Shown here in pieces: positions 38,281-53,200 of a stretch of DNA of 64,000 nt. Under the pieces are notes generated by a model. That model searched no databases. It worked only from the letters and a program-made list of their open reading frames with translations, and was not told the DNA's origin. Both the position numbers and the translations under genes were made by a program. The first letter of the stretch is position 1. The number at the start of each line of letters is the position of its first letter. Source of the DNA: Vitis vinifera (lineage: Eukaryota; Streptophyta; Magnoliopsida; Vitales; Vitaceae); contig NC_081807.1 in NCBI RefSeq assembly GCF_030704535.1, positions 1,777,001 to 1,841,000 of the forward strand. The letters run 5' to 3'.

Positions 38281-38637
38281 GGCCTGCTAGGCGACTGATT
38301 TTGAAAATAATTTTCTCTTTTATCTCCAATAAAAAGTTAAGAAAATGGGTTTGAGAACTAAAAATTATTTTTTATTTTCTATTCTTAAAAATAAAGAATA
38401 TGATGTTTTCAAAAAATATTTTTAATTTTTTTGTACTTTTCTCACTTATTTTTTTTAAGAGTTGTTTTAAAAAATAATTATACAAACATATAAAATGATT
38501 AAAAATAAAAGATTAGACATAAAAAAAATATTTTTAAAATATTAAAAATAAGTTAAACACATTTTAAGCTTTCGAACATATTTTTATTCTGCAAAACATC
38601 ATATAACAGTTTTAAAAAATAATAGTCAAACAAGCTC
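38281..38637. mobile_element. MITE-like element, related to the copy at 14711
   Basis: The left end (GCCTGCTAGGCGACTG) and the complement of the right end (GAGCTTGTTTGACTATTATT) resemble each other and the start of the element at 14711, so they look like diverged terminal inverted repeats of about 30 bp. The interior is AT-rich without coding sequence. The target duplication is not clear. Confidence 0.5.
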
Positions 38638-41268
38638 TTTATTTTTATCTCTAGCTGTTCTTGGTTTTTTATTTTATTTTTTTAAAATAATTTTAGTATA
38701 AATTCAAAAATTAGTTTCCAAGTGGGTGTTTAATTAAACTTAATACATATTACTTAATGACTTAAGTTAATTTTAAGTTAAATTATTATTAAGTTGTTAA
38801 CTTAAAATTTATTATTTATTTTTATTTTAAGTATTAAGATTATTTAATAAAATTGACTTAAAATTTATTCTAAATTACTAAATTAATATATTTACTCTTG
38901 TTAATTTTAGTTAATATTTATTTTCATTGATTTTAACTTATATTTATTTTCATTAATTTTAAGTAATAAACTTATTTATAAAACATTCATATTTAAAGTA
39001 TTATAGATACATAAAATAACTATAAAATATTTATTATAAAAAATGAGTCAAATTAAAAATCTAAAATATATCACTACTATGAGCAATTTAAAATTAAAAA
39101 TAACTTTTAAGTTTTAATATTAAGTTATTTTACAAAACATATTTAATCTATTTAATAACTTAATTTAAGTTATTAAGTTATATTAAATTATTAAGTTAAT
39201 TACATTATCAAATAGAGTTAATTTCATTGATACCCTTTGAGATTTAGCTTAAATATATTAAGTTATCATAGGTTTCAAATTTCGTCAATTAACACCCCTA
39301 CAAATTTATTATATTTATCAAATTTATTTTTTTTTAGAGAGAATTTTTTCAAAAATATTTTATATAGGAGTGTTCAACAATTCTTTAACAATTAAATTCA
39401 ATTATTTAAAAAATAAAATATATTTATAAAGGTGCTAATGGACGAAACTTAAAACATATAATAACTTATATTTACACTAAACCTCGGGAGGTTTCAATGA
39501 AATTAATTAAACAATATCGTGAAAACAAAAAAGCTTTATATTTTATATGAAATTCTATCGAAGATGTCAAACTTTTAGCCCCAACGCCGACGCTATGGCC
39601 ATTACAGGACGGAGGATAAACAAAAAAATTATCAAATTTTAGTTTATTAAATTGGTTCATACAATGAACCAGCCAGTTGATCAATAAAAAGGATGCATGA
39701 ATGCATGGATGCCTGCCTAGAAAACACCTACGGAATGGAACAAGAAAAGCAACTCCATCGGGAGGCAGAACTTATAAAATGATTCATTTTTACCAAAGAT
39801 AATATTATCAATCATTCTCATTAGTGCGGAGTGGCCGATAGGTTCCCCATATGCCTAGCCACCCATTATTCAATGCTTCTGTAGGCCACCCGTCAGGTGA
39901 GAGTGTTCAAGAAGATCTCATTTTCCATTGTTAATAAAAAAGAGAGATGGATGCCCAGACAGGCTTCAGGACGTAAGGGCAGTCGTCATTCCAGTTCATT
40001 GAATTCGGAATGAATTGGTGGAAACTTTTAGAGCTTATTGGATTTGGAATGGAATGAATTGATTAAAAATTTTAGAGTGCGTCTAGATTCCGTATCCATG
40101 GAAGAAGTTTGAATGTGTTACTGTGATTGATGCAACCACTACTAAATCAAAAATAAAAATTATAAAAATTAGAATAAATCGTTACAAATTGTATCAAAAT
40201 CAATCCACAACTCTAATGTAGATGTTTGTTTGACCCCGTGAGAGGTATCTTTTTTACCTTGTGAGAGATATTTCTTTGACTGTGAGACACAATGAGAATG
40301 TTACGTCCACATAAGAAATGATTACAATATCCCATATCAAATATAAAAAAAAAAGTTTTTACGCTATATAAACATAAACTCCTTTTAAAACCCTGAGGAT
40401 CCCTTTGACCATAGAGTGGACAATATTTACACAATTGAAAGCTAAGTTATTACATAAAGAAAAAGAGAAAGACCTAAATATGAGCTAATGAAATGAATAT
40501 ACCATTAAAAATACCGGGTACCAAGATAATAAATACGGAACTTGGAATCTAAGCCATTGCAAAATAAAAAGAAGCCAAAAGTGTAATCATGTGTTGAATG
40601 GTATTTTCACTTAAAAAGATTAATACTTTCCAAAATTGATAATAAGTCATGGAATCATTTTATGGGACCCAGTCATACTAAAGGAAAAAAGTAGTACCCA
40701 ATAGAAGGGAAAATTAATTTAATTTATTTATCGTTACCTACATTCCATTTACTTATCCTAGATCTCATTTATATTTACTTCAGTTGTAACTTTTTAAACC
40801 TTTATTCTACAGTTTCGATCAGATTTGCTCACACACACCAAGGAGAAAGTGCCAAAGCTGCCTTCGCCATGCCAACGAGGCTACATCTGGTATATCCCAC
40901 AATCCCCTGATTAGTATTAGCAAGTCCATAGCACAAAGAATATATCGAAAACTGGTGGCAAAATAAACAAATAAGTGGCAAAAAGGTTTACAAACAGTCC
41001 TGAATTTTTCAACCAAAAAAACAAGAGTGATAATTTCACGAAATCTGTAAGCAACCCGCCCTTTCACTGTGAGCTTTTGGTGGCAGTTATAACTGGTGAA
41101 ACACCCAGATGATAAACTGGTTATTTTGTTACATAAAGACCTGCAACATGCATCTGCCATCCTAATCAGAACATCAGAGCAAGTACATTCAAAGCCAATA
41201 TTAACAGGTATACTGGCTATTTTCCGATTTAGACTCAGCAATGAATCCAGAATCTAGAATCCAGCACT
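38638..41268. other. Intergenic, AT-rich, including probable RBM39-like 3' UTR
   Basis: 38700-39480 is very AT-rich low-complexity sequence. 39580-40300 is more mixed but shows no coding domain. The last 400 bp or so before 41269 probably include the 3' UTR of the RBM39-like gene. No gene was seen. Confidence 0.5.
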
Positions 41269-44200
41269 CTATCTGCTATCCGGGAATTTAGCCTCGTAGT
41301 TCTGGGGCAGCTGCATATCCAAACAATTTTAAAACTAGTTAGCATTTGAATGCCGAAAGATTTAAAGTTATAAATTTGAATAAGCAGCATGAGTACCATG
41401 AATGTTGCAGTGATCATCTTCCCAGCAAACCATCTACCATGTAGGGCACGTTGTGCACTTATTGCAGCTTGTGTGTTTTCAAATCGCAAGAATACAAAAC
41501 CAGCACTATTCCTGTAAACCAAATAAAATGATAAGCCACAATAGTTGAGCAGCAGAAACAGCATCTCTGAATTGTCTCCAGTCCCATGTGTCAACATAGT
41601 TGTATCATAGAAAATTCAGACTCCACTGAAGAAAATGCAGGTACGCTTAGGTTATGTTTGGTTCTTTGAAAGTACAGAGAAAGTAAAAAAAAAATGGAAA
41701 GGAAAATGAATTTTTTTATATTTGGATGTCATGGAAAAAGGTGAGGAAAAAAAAAGCTAAGGAAAAGAGAAGGGAAAATGCTAAGAGATTTTCCTCCCCA
41801 TATTACTTAGATAACGTTTGGGGAAAGTACATTCCTCAACAATTTAATTTTCTTTACCTCAGCTTTTCCTCCATAGACATCCAAACAAAGGAAAAATTAT
41901 AAATTTTCCTTACCTTTTTCTTTTATTATAAATTTTCTCTCTATTTTCTTTACCTCAAACTTTCCAGGAACAAAACATAACCATAACATTTAATCAAAGG
42001 AAGGAATGCTTAAAAAGGTTACCAAATGGAAGAGAAAATGCAGCAAATGGAACTCAAGGTTCTAGATGTCATAAGGTCTTAGATGTAATACCAGAAAATT
42101 AAGCATGGGATATAAAATCACCACATAGGGCTCCCACAAGGAAAAATTATACAGTAAGAATTTGAAGTCTGGTTCTATTTTGCTTGCTCACATGGTAACA
42201 TAGCAGCAGTAAGCAACTTCTCTATAAAAGAAATTTTACAATTTCTTTTTTCTGCTTGCAAATGTTATAGTAGTTAGTGCCCAAACTGGGAATCCACTGG
42301 TGTGAGTTGGCTTAGAAAAGGATGAGGTGTCAAGTAAACTGGAAAAATCAGGAAACTGATCCATACATAGGAAAAGTTCACATATAACATATGATAACAA
42401 AAGAAATCAGAATTTCTTTTGGTATCCATTGGCACAAAGCTTCCGATCATTCACTGCATACCAAATCCCATATATCTCATAAACCCGAGCTAAAACGCCA
42501 AAAATAAGAATCTGAAAAGTACTAAACTTACTTGTCTACATAGATATGCTTCACTGTTCCAAACTTAGAGCATTCATCTTGAACATCTTCTTTAATGTCC
42601 AGATCAAAATCTGGCTCCGTCTGCAAAAGCTCATACATTTTAAGGATAACAAGCAATACCAGCAGAAAAAGGAAACTTCAAATAGATGCACAATACCAAC
42701 CTCTAATTTGGGATCAAACATATTCTTTAACATCAAACATTCGCTGGGGACACCAATAGTGTCAATGGAAGGAACAGTAACAGCTGGAACTTGAAGACCA
42801 GCACCTGGCAATCCTGCAAGTCCAGGAACCGGGGCCTGTACAAGAGGAGCAACAAGAGGCGACACTACAGGTGCAGCACCAAGAATAGGGGCTGTTGATA
42901 GAGGAAGGCCAGGGTTATTAAGCACAGGGGAGCCAAGTGAACCAGCAATGCTGCAGATAATGGAAGTAGATGTAAGAGAAACTAAATCAAATTCTTTACT
43001 TAAAAAAAGAAAAAAGGAAAAACTGAAATACAAATACAAGCTGGGCAAGATGCAGACCCTGGAGTGGTGCCACTGCGATCCAACTTCTGCATGAGAATTG
43101 CTCTAGAACGAGCATTCAGGGACTGAAATCATTAAAAATATATGTTACATCAGCAGATTAAATTGCTAGTTATCAAGATGAGCATAGTAAATCCTAACAA
43201 GAAATTCAGGAAAAGTAGAAACTAGTTGTTAATTGATATACAAAAGAGACAACAGAACAGAAGATATAAAAAAAAGAACAGGAATGAAAAAGGTGTGTGA
43301 ACCTATGCATGATATATATATATAGCAAACAAAATTTATGCTACACATTTCCTTACAGTGTGAAATCATCTTTTTCAATTGTTTCTACCCAGTTGTATTT
43401 TCAAAACACCCAACTGCAGAGCACCAAATACACTGAAATAAAGAGAACAGAGATCTGCCACTCAGGTGATATTATTAAAGGAGGAATTAACAGAAATTTC
43501 ACGTGAAATTTGTATTGCTGCATAAATTCTTTCTTGAATTGATGTAATCAGAACCAGAACCCACAGGCAACTCCTCCTCTCACATTTCCAGTCATGCCAT
43601 AAAAATAACCGTGTGGATAATCAAGATAAAATGTGTACATGTAGAAACAGCATCTAGTGCAGCACACCACACATCCTTAGGACAAGGAGGCATTGAGACA
43701 AGAGCTTCTATTTTCTCACTTCGAAGCTTGATCTTAAATATTCCATTACACAAAACCATGCCCATTGCCTAGAGCAATTGCAAGTCATAAACACTAGATA
43801 TTTGCAGCACTTACGACTGATTTTTACTCATGGAATCAAATTGTGAATGCTGACAAATAATATGAGACATTTAACCATTTGTGATGAGTAAATGCTGACA
43901 ACAGTCTTAGACTTTCTAGCTAAATGGAAATGTTGTACTAATTGCCAAACAATACTTGGAGCACTACCACTTTTTTTCTTTTTCTTTTTATCATTAAATT
44001 GCTTTGGCTAGATTAGCCAAGAGCAATCCAGACAGATTGAACAGATAATGACATCAAAACATGACCTCACTGAGTTACAAAACATACTTCAACCTTCTTA
44101 TATATAATTGGATAAAAGAGGCATTACTCACCAAACCACCACCTTCATCATCGTCAAAATCACCTGCATTTGCACCAATATCTTGCAATCCTGCTTGATC

Positions 44201-47200
44201 AGTAACCACTGAAACCTAAACAGAACCCAAAAAGAGAACAGATATAAAACAATCTTCTAGGATATGATATCCCTGAGAAGGATTTTTAATACAATCAACA
44301 TTAAGGAAGGTGTACCCTATACACCATGCATGCATGTGGGAATGACAGAAGAATACAACCTAGAATAAAAGAGAACAAAATGTCAGATATGCGAATTGGA
44401 CTAAACATTTCAACTGCATTGTAAGTTAGATTTTAAATATTCATCTTGGTGACAGCATTGGTGGACCTCATTAAAAAATAAGGCTGTAAACATACTAAGA
44501 AGCCTGGAAATAACTTAGGTCCAGCAGCTTGTTAAGAAGCTTCTTGTTCCCTCATTAGCCAAGCTCAAGCTTTTGAGCTTGAATGCAGACAGGTATATAC
44601 TTGAGCAACCCCAAGCATGGGCTTCACCAATTAGGAAGAAAGAAGCTTCCTAAAAGTTGGACTTGATTAGGCCCATCAACGCCAAGGCAATGTGCCCTAT
44701 GGTTAAAAGTTTTTTTTTAAAAAAAACAAGACCTATCAAAAACATACTCAAAAGAAATAATGAAATAAGCAACAAATAATAATTGCCAATAAGAGATGAT
44801 GAAGAATTGAGTAGACTTTCAGAACATGCTGGGATCAGAAAATTTGCATCTCAATGACTTCCTCCAAAAAAAAAAGAATAATGAAATTATTTTGATTTAC
44901 AAGTTCATTTAACCCTGTGAAGACGCTTGAGGTCCACTAAACATAACAGCCGAAGCTTGAACGTGTTAGCTGAGCTCACTATCAAAATCTAGATATAGCC
45001 AAATTTTTTGGCTTGACTCAGTTTATTGGCCTATTACCATATTCCAATGGGTTCCACAAGAAAAAACCTAGTTTCTATATTGTTAGTGTCATGCCATCCC
45101 ACAGCTATATAACCTAATACACCAATGGCACTAGAGATATCACGGTATCACCCTTTTCCTTTTTTTCCCTATCTTTACAAAGGTATCATCCAGTACCTAA
45201 ACAACTTATCTGAACAATGCTTTCACTTGATTCATGTATCAAACGATAAACCCACATCAGATCACATGGACACTGATGTATATTAGGCACTTTGTCCCAG
45301 TATCAGCCAATACTTAGAATTTTCTTTTTTTCTTGATAGGCAAAGATAGAACATACTAAAAGTGCCTAACGGAAGGGCATGTACAGGCATATACGTTGTC
45401 TACAAAGGGGCCGAAAGGCCAAACGATGCTGCAGAAAGCACAAAAAACAACTCCTTCACCTTACTTAGAGCTCAGCCAATCGATGAAGTCCACAACATGG
45501 ACAAAGAACTATCAGCCATGTACATTCTAATCCACCCCCAAAAAATATACATGATCCATATAAATCTACCCATGTCTTTTCTGATTACATATGTTACTAA
45601 TGCATGTTCTAACTGAAAAAACAGAGCAAGGATCTTATTTTTTCACTGAAAAAAAGTTCAATAGTTTTAAAAAATTTAATCCTTGTGGGTTGATATTTAA
45701 CAGGGATGAGAATTTTGACCATAAAATTTATGAATAAGCGTGGGGACATGCATGGGAAAGAATAATAGTGGAGTTACCTTGATTGTCCGCCCAGCAATGT
45801 CCAATTGTCCATTTAAACTTTGTGCAGCTCTAGCATCTTCTAGACGTGCAAACTGCAAGAGACCAACTTATTTACATAAGCCTACAATTTTAATTGGATT
45901 TCCACTTAAAAAACAATATAAAAGCCTTCTTGGGCCACTTCCTAAAGCATAACATGTTAACATCATACTCACCTGCACAAAACCAAAACCTTTGCAATGT
46001 CCAGTCTCCAGATCAGTAGGCAGTTGCACAAGTTCTACAGTACCAAACGGTTCAAATACCTGCATATTCCGCATCATGTTAACTGATCCATGTCCATGGA
46101 AAAAGAACAAAGTCTAGAATTCCAAGAAGAAATACAATAGTTTATCCTCCTAACAAGAATTCTAAGGCCTGTGGTAATTACAACAACAAAAAGTTGACAG
46201 AAAGCAATGAGCTTGTTTTAAAAATCCTGTGTAAAGTGTAGACCTTTTCATAAGATATCTAAAATGTATAAAAATTTCTCATAATTGATAAACAAGATAA
46301 ATTCATGAAACAAATCAACCAAGTCCATAAGTCACAGGCTTGGTCAGGGTCACCCATGCAAGATCACCCATTGCCATAGCCACAAGAAAGACTCCAGTCC
46401 CAACAATTGTTTGTAGTAAATTCTGCATCCCTCAGTGTCATATAGTAATGTAAAATGGAAACTTCTGTAGAGGACCTCTGTCCATGTTGGGCATCATATT
46501 TAATACAACACTCAGGCTTGTTGGACACATCTCAAACACTTCTGTAATTTTAAAACATTTTTCCCACACTATACCAGGGCACACACAGGATCAAACACTG
46601 GGTGGACACATTAAAATATGACTACTTTGCTTCAATGAAGCAAATGAAAGATAATGATAAGTATATATAGCATTAATATATACACTATTGCATAACTTCT
46701 TCCTATTATAAAATTGCTAGTGCAAAAACATAGGTTAATCAAATATATTTATTCATTACATCTAGTCTATGTGAATGTATTGCCATGTGCTAGCCACATC
46801 CATGCCCTTGTTTCAGGATTTCCCATTTCCATGCATTTCTATCATGCTGAACTCATGTCAATCGCAAAAATCAACAGATCCATTATTTTCCATTGTAGAT
46901 GGAGAGATTAAAAATCCTTGCCTGCCGAAGTTGATCTTCTGTAATGTTGAAATGCAAATTCCCGACATACAGCCTTCTAGCCCCCCCTGAATAGGGCCCT
47001 ATAAGCCCTCCAGGTCCACCAGCTGCAGCTGTAGTTGACTGAACCAGATTCTTTTCAGCTTCTGATGGCTTGACCATCACCGGTTGACCAAGGAGAGGCT
47101 GACCAGAGAGTGCTATTGCCATGGGAACTGACATTGCATCATAAAATTCAATATATCTGAGGAGAAAGCTATATTAGGACCAGAATATTATCAAGGAAAA

Positions 47201-50200
47201 GAATGTAAAGAATGATCACACTGGCGACAATATTCACTAAAGAGCATCAGCAACCAAGACTTCAAACCAAGCATGGCTGGCCCCTCCCCCCAAAACCGCA
47301 AATATGTGTGTGTGTATCAGGCCAACAGTTTAAATCATTTAATTACAAGGTACGCAAGTAACCAAACATTTATTACAAGATGATTATCTTAGCAAATTGT
47401 ACAAAGAAACTTACCCAACTCCCTTGGAACGTCTTGAATTGCGGTCCATAATAAGCCTCACATCTCGTACCTGAACTTTGTGATTGAAAGGTGTTAGCAA
47501 AATTAATGAAAAATCATAGTAAGTTTTGGAGGGGGGGAAACAAAAAGAATCAGCTTGCAGAAAAATGATCCTCCATGAAAGGTACTATATCATCATTGCA
47601 ATTGCACCAGAACAGGCAGGTTGGACATGCACCCAGGCATTAGTACACATGCATGCATGTTCATGCAAAACAAATTGCATGAAAAGTTGATATGATCTAG
47701 AAAATATACAATTGAAAAATCAGCCAAAATTCCTGTTCTCAGCTTTGATCTGACAACAAGAAAACACTTCAGTGGTTTCAAGGAATGTACATGATTCGTC
47801 TCTTCAGAGTTGAACAGCACCAACAAGCTGAATGCATCACAACACATATTTTGTTTGTACATATTCCCAAGGTCTTTTAAAAAACTAGTTTGCAACCTTG
47901 TCTTCCTTTCTTTGCCATTATTCAGCCTCATCTCATATAGTAAAGCTCCAACGAGAAAAAGAGTTCTCTACCCCATTTTTCTTACCCAAAAATAAAATTT
48001 AAAATAAACACAATATAAGCTCTTTCAACTAAGATGTTTATAAATGATGCTCCTTCAACTCTCATTAGCTTCTATGATTGGTTGGGATCTTGTTGAGGGA
48101 GAGTGGCGTTGTTTTAGCCATTCCTATATTGTAGCTATGGCTTTTGGTGCTGCCGCTTGGCGGTTGGTGTAAATGATTTGTATACCTTGAGTCACTCTTT
48201 TGGCAGCCCTTTTTAAGATATTTACCTTTTTATCTATCAAAAAAAATCAAAAGGAGATCCAAAGCAACCTTCAAATCCAAATTTTATAACATCCCTAGGG
48301 AAATATGACTTCTAAATCATAGATACTACTTTGCAAATACCTTTATTAGCTAAAAAATCTGTTGTTCTATTCGCTTCCCTATAACTATGATAACATTTAT
48401 AAATATTTAACTCTTGAGTTAACTTCCAAAGACCCCCAGTTAATATCTTACTAGAATTGGGAATGTTATCCTTTCTATCATAGCAATCTATCACTATTTT
48501 ATAATCACCTTGAATATTCAGATTAAGGGATCCATTGTTTCTAGTGGCTAGCATCTCATCTCTTGAAGTCATACATTCTACAACAGTTATTGATGCACTG
48601 CCTAGATGCCCATTTGCAGTTACTTTAATAATTCCATTAGAGCGTTGATCACTCCTCTGGAAGCACTTTTATTTCCCATCTTTAATTCATCAAAATTTAG
48701 CTTAAATTTTTCATCTATTGGAGGAATCCATCGAATCCATTTTTCAACCACTCGAAGGACACTACGTCCTTCATTCTGAATAAAAGAATCAATCAAACAA
48801 CCTTGCAGATTTTGGAAGTTAATCATAGCTTTCTCATTAACAAGAAAGAAGTTGGGATGGTTCTTCCTAAATACCACCTGATTTCTATAAATTCATATGT
48901 TGGACATGATAATGGCAATTTTTTCCACAGGATAATATTCTAAGGATTGAAAAATATATATAAATATATAGTTATAATTTTTTGCTAATGTTCTCTATTT
49001 TCAACCTTCTACAGCCACAGAAGTTGAACCAGTGGTAACAATCCAGATGTCCAGCTCCATTGCCACTCAACATGGGGCTAGTCCTGTAGAGTTGGTCATT
49101 CTTCAAATCTTGATTGTTACTTAACCTTCCTCTCTATCACAAGTGTTGTCTTCAACACTATGTTCAGTAGTTAAGTTACTATTTTTGGTTTTTAATCCCC
49201 ACTAGGCCACTATTAAAAAGCTAATTCTAGTTTTTATTTTTTATTTTTTGATAGGTAATAAAAAAATTTATGGTAGGATAATTATTCATTAGTTCATTAC
49301 TTAAACGTCATGTAAACTTTGTACATAACAGATGCATAAATCATCTATTGCAGACATAAGTACAAAATATATTTTCACATCTAGATTTCAAATGCTGATC
49401 ACTCTAGGACTGTGGACGAGAGGGTGATCGGCAGCTTCATGCTTATAGCTGTATTTTGGGACTACATTCAGCATTTGCTTTTTTTGGTACTTAAGTGTTT
49501 GCGCTTGGTTTATTTGCATGGATTTATTAATATATTTCATGTTTATAGCTGGCTGCCATTGTATACATCGTGTGTACTTTGGTGCGCCCTTTTTGGCACT
49601 TTTTAATACAAATCTCATTTACTAATCAAAAAAAATATATTTCATGCTTATAGTTGTCTTTTGGTATCATGTCTTGCAGTTAATTCTTAAATATTAAGTA
49701 GCATTTGCAAGAGCGGCTGTTTTTTTGGAAAGCAAACCAAGCAATCTATTAAAAGAGCGCCAAGAAAAGGGGATGCACCTTATGTATACAGGATGTAGAC
49801 ACAAGAAAGGATGTATATCGGGTATGTAGTATGAAATAATTGTAATTCCATGCTTTGTAATGTTCTTCGTCATTTTGTTACTTTCTATAAATGTTTTGCA
49901 ACTTAATGTCCAATACTAAAAAAAAATCTTTTTGGTCCCTATTGGGACCCAATCCTTGAACCCCTCCTAAATCCCCAGCCCAACTCCTTACCATTTGAGG
50001 TAGACCTCAAAGGCTAAAAAGACACATACTATTAATTGTATTTGTTAATCAAATTGGCTATATAATACCAGATGATGACATGTAATAGGATCATAAATCA
50101 CTCGAAAATGGCATTCTGAAACACATGTGGCGTTTTATTAATTTTATAAATTCACAATTAATTTTTTGGTTTTCCTATGATTTTTAGGGAGCATTCTAGC

Positions 50201-53200
50201 ATTATTTGCTCCATGTCTAAGTTTTTTACCTGAAACTGAACCACACTACCAGGGCTCACATTCATAAATACCAACAAAGAACCTAGTCTGATACAAATAA
50301 TCTGAATCATGAATGAGAGTATCAAATTCATATATGAAGCTCCAGTACTCTGAAGACATTCCAAAATTTAGGGATTTCTTTTTGAGTCCAACTGCATTGT
50401 GAAATTAATTCATAATACACAAACACGTATATAAATTAAGAGTAAGGCAAATAATTAATGACATAAGTACTAGAGTATGTATATTACTGCATCCAAAGGG
50501 GATGAAGCCTAGTACTAACTGTGAAATAAATATTGAAGATCACAAGCCATGTCACCCAATATTAAAACAAGTACAGACCTTGCCAGCTCTCGAGAAGAAT
50601 TCATAGACATCCCTTTCATCCGCCTTCAAACAAATCTGACGAAATTGACAACAGAAACATTGTCAGGGACTACAGAAGTGCAGGTAACAAAGGTGTGGCA
50701 CAAAAACAAACGCATCACCAAATACATTAGGACAACCTGATAAGCAAACACGGTCCTCTGATCCCGTTCAGGATCAGCCTCTGGCTCTGCCACTTCTTCC
50801 TTTTTATCTTTATGTCGCCTGCAAGACAATGGAAATCTCAAAATTAACCCAACTTGATGATTCATTGATGAAAATGACCATGCACAAGATAAAAAATAAA
50901 CAAGTTAGAGAACAGAAAATAACTTAGGAAAAATGTTTGCCTTTTGAAATGACAATATGTTTAATGTGGCAAAATGCCTCAAATTATTAAGCAAGACAGA
51001 AGAAAGCCTAAAAAAATTAAGTGAGAAGAAAGAAAAGAACAATTCCAAAATGACAAAATTTTTCTGCAAGTTTATAAGGGGCAAATCAATGTAGCATAGT
51101 CCTGCAAGGAACTGCACAAAGTCAAAACCAACTGGACCTATTTTCATATATGATGAAATCAAGAAACTTTTAATTTATAGATAAGAAACAACCTGGAGAA
51201 CAAATTTAAAATAGGTAGAACGAGACCAAGTTTTTAACCATATGAACCAGCTTCTGAAAAAGGGATTAACAACATGTTTTCTCCCATTCTAAAACAACCT
51301 AATCTTAAATGTAAACTACGTAATCAAGTTGCATAAACAGCAGTGTGAAAGGACTCGATGCAAGCTCTAAACTTTTATAATATTACAGTATAATATTGAT
51401 AGAAGAAAGAAAATCAGAAGTAACAAAAAATGCATCTGATGAAATTGATAATCATAGAGAAAAAGTTGAAACTTTAAAGTTTCACAATCAAAAATGTGTG
51501 AGAGAGAGAGAGTAGCATGAAATTTAAAAATGAAATCTCCAAGATGTGCAAATTGTATAGATTTTATGAAGAAAAAGAAAACAGGTACTAAAAAAGACGA
51601 CGATCATGATGATAGTAGTGATAGTGCAAAAGATGATGACGACGGTATGCTAGTGCCGAGCAGACAAGGGAATACAAAATTGGAATCTATGAGCCTATGA
51701 CCACAAAAGAGAGAAAAAAATAAAGTAGAAGTTCATTTAGAGGTGATGACTTTGGAAACAACTTGCAATCAATTGCATAGTTGCTGAAACAAAGAAGCCT
51801 AAAAGTATTGAAACTTGAAGAAGGCAAAAAGACCCAAGGTTGGAAGCTCTATGGGCATCGAAAACCTAAAACTTCAGGGGCAATCAAACAACATACTAAT
51901 CATAATATGATAAATCCTGCAAAAGAATTGTTGGCCAATCTTGTAGCCAACTGAACATTGAATTTCCCACAAGCATCAGAAGATGAAGTGCTTCTGTTAA
52001 GCAAAGGCCATCACTCCCTCATCAGCATTTCTGCAACAGAATAAATATAATTAAGCAACTGAGTTCAAAGGTGGAGGATAATGAAAATCATAACATGACA
52101 TCACCACCCCTGTCAAAACCTCCAACATTGAAACCCCAATCTTGCAATGCAAGCTTCTAAATAGATTCCACAGAGTCTAGGATGGAACATTTAAAACCCA
52201 TGACCTGAGTTCCAGAGCCTGGCTCAGTTGCCAGAATGACCATCTGAAGATTGCTCTAGCATATCTGCGAGTTCCCAGAATCTAATGTTCAATATTGAGA
52301 ATGTTTAAGACTGTTAAATAGCACAAACAGTTATACGAAACTTAAGCACTACTAGCGAAAGAATCATTTAGATAATAGTATAAAATCCCCGAATCACGTG
52401 AGAATTATACTAGGAGACAAGAATTTGACAAATAGAATCTATTTACAACCAAGAATACTTTTGTGAGCTCCAAACCAACAAGACTGGCATCCAGTTGGTC
52501 TTGGATACAGATTTATCATCCTAGGTAAAAGGACACAAAACTGAGGGTTTAAAGTGATTTCCAAGTGAGCTTAACAGAATACTCAGGGCAAAAAAACGCA
52601 TGCAAACCTTGGGAGATGTACCCTGGCACTGCACATAGCAGAAAGCCTCGTACAAACAACAACATACCAACCCCCAACCAAAAAAATGCAAAAAAAAAAA
52701 AAAAGGAAAAGAAAAAGAAAACACACAGAAGTACCCTTTTACTCAAAACTATACGTTTGTTCCCTCATATGGTTACCATTTTTTTACTACTACTGGACAA
52801 GACACTTTCATAGATCAATAACTGAGCAGTAAAACCCAGAGAACATTACCAGACAAATATACAATTAAATATAAACCTTCAAGATTTTATTTTTTATTTT
52901 TTAGATAAAAAACATTAAAATAAAGCACACTGAACAGAAGCCCTACCCTATTACATGGGAAGTATACACAATACATTTAAAAAGTGCAATAAAGAAAAGG
53001 AAAAGATGCAAAAAGATATCACTCTTCAGTCCTGGCCATACCCAACTTGTCAAAAACTGACCTTGAAATAAAATTCTTCTACCCATGACAGCTTCTATTT
53101 TCCAGTTAGGTAAGGATTCTAAGATCAACTCTGAGCTCCAATACCAATAACTCAAAACCTTTAAATATTTTCTTTTTCTTACAATCTCTCAGTAAACACT

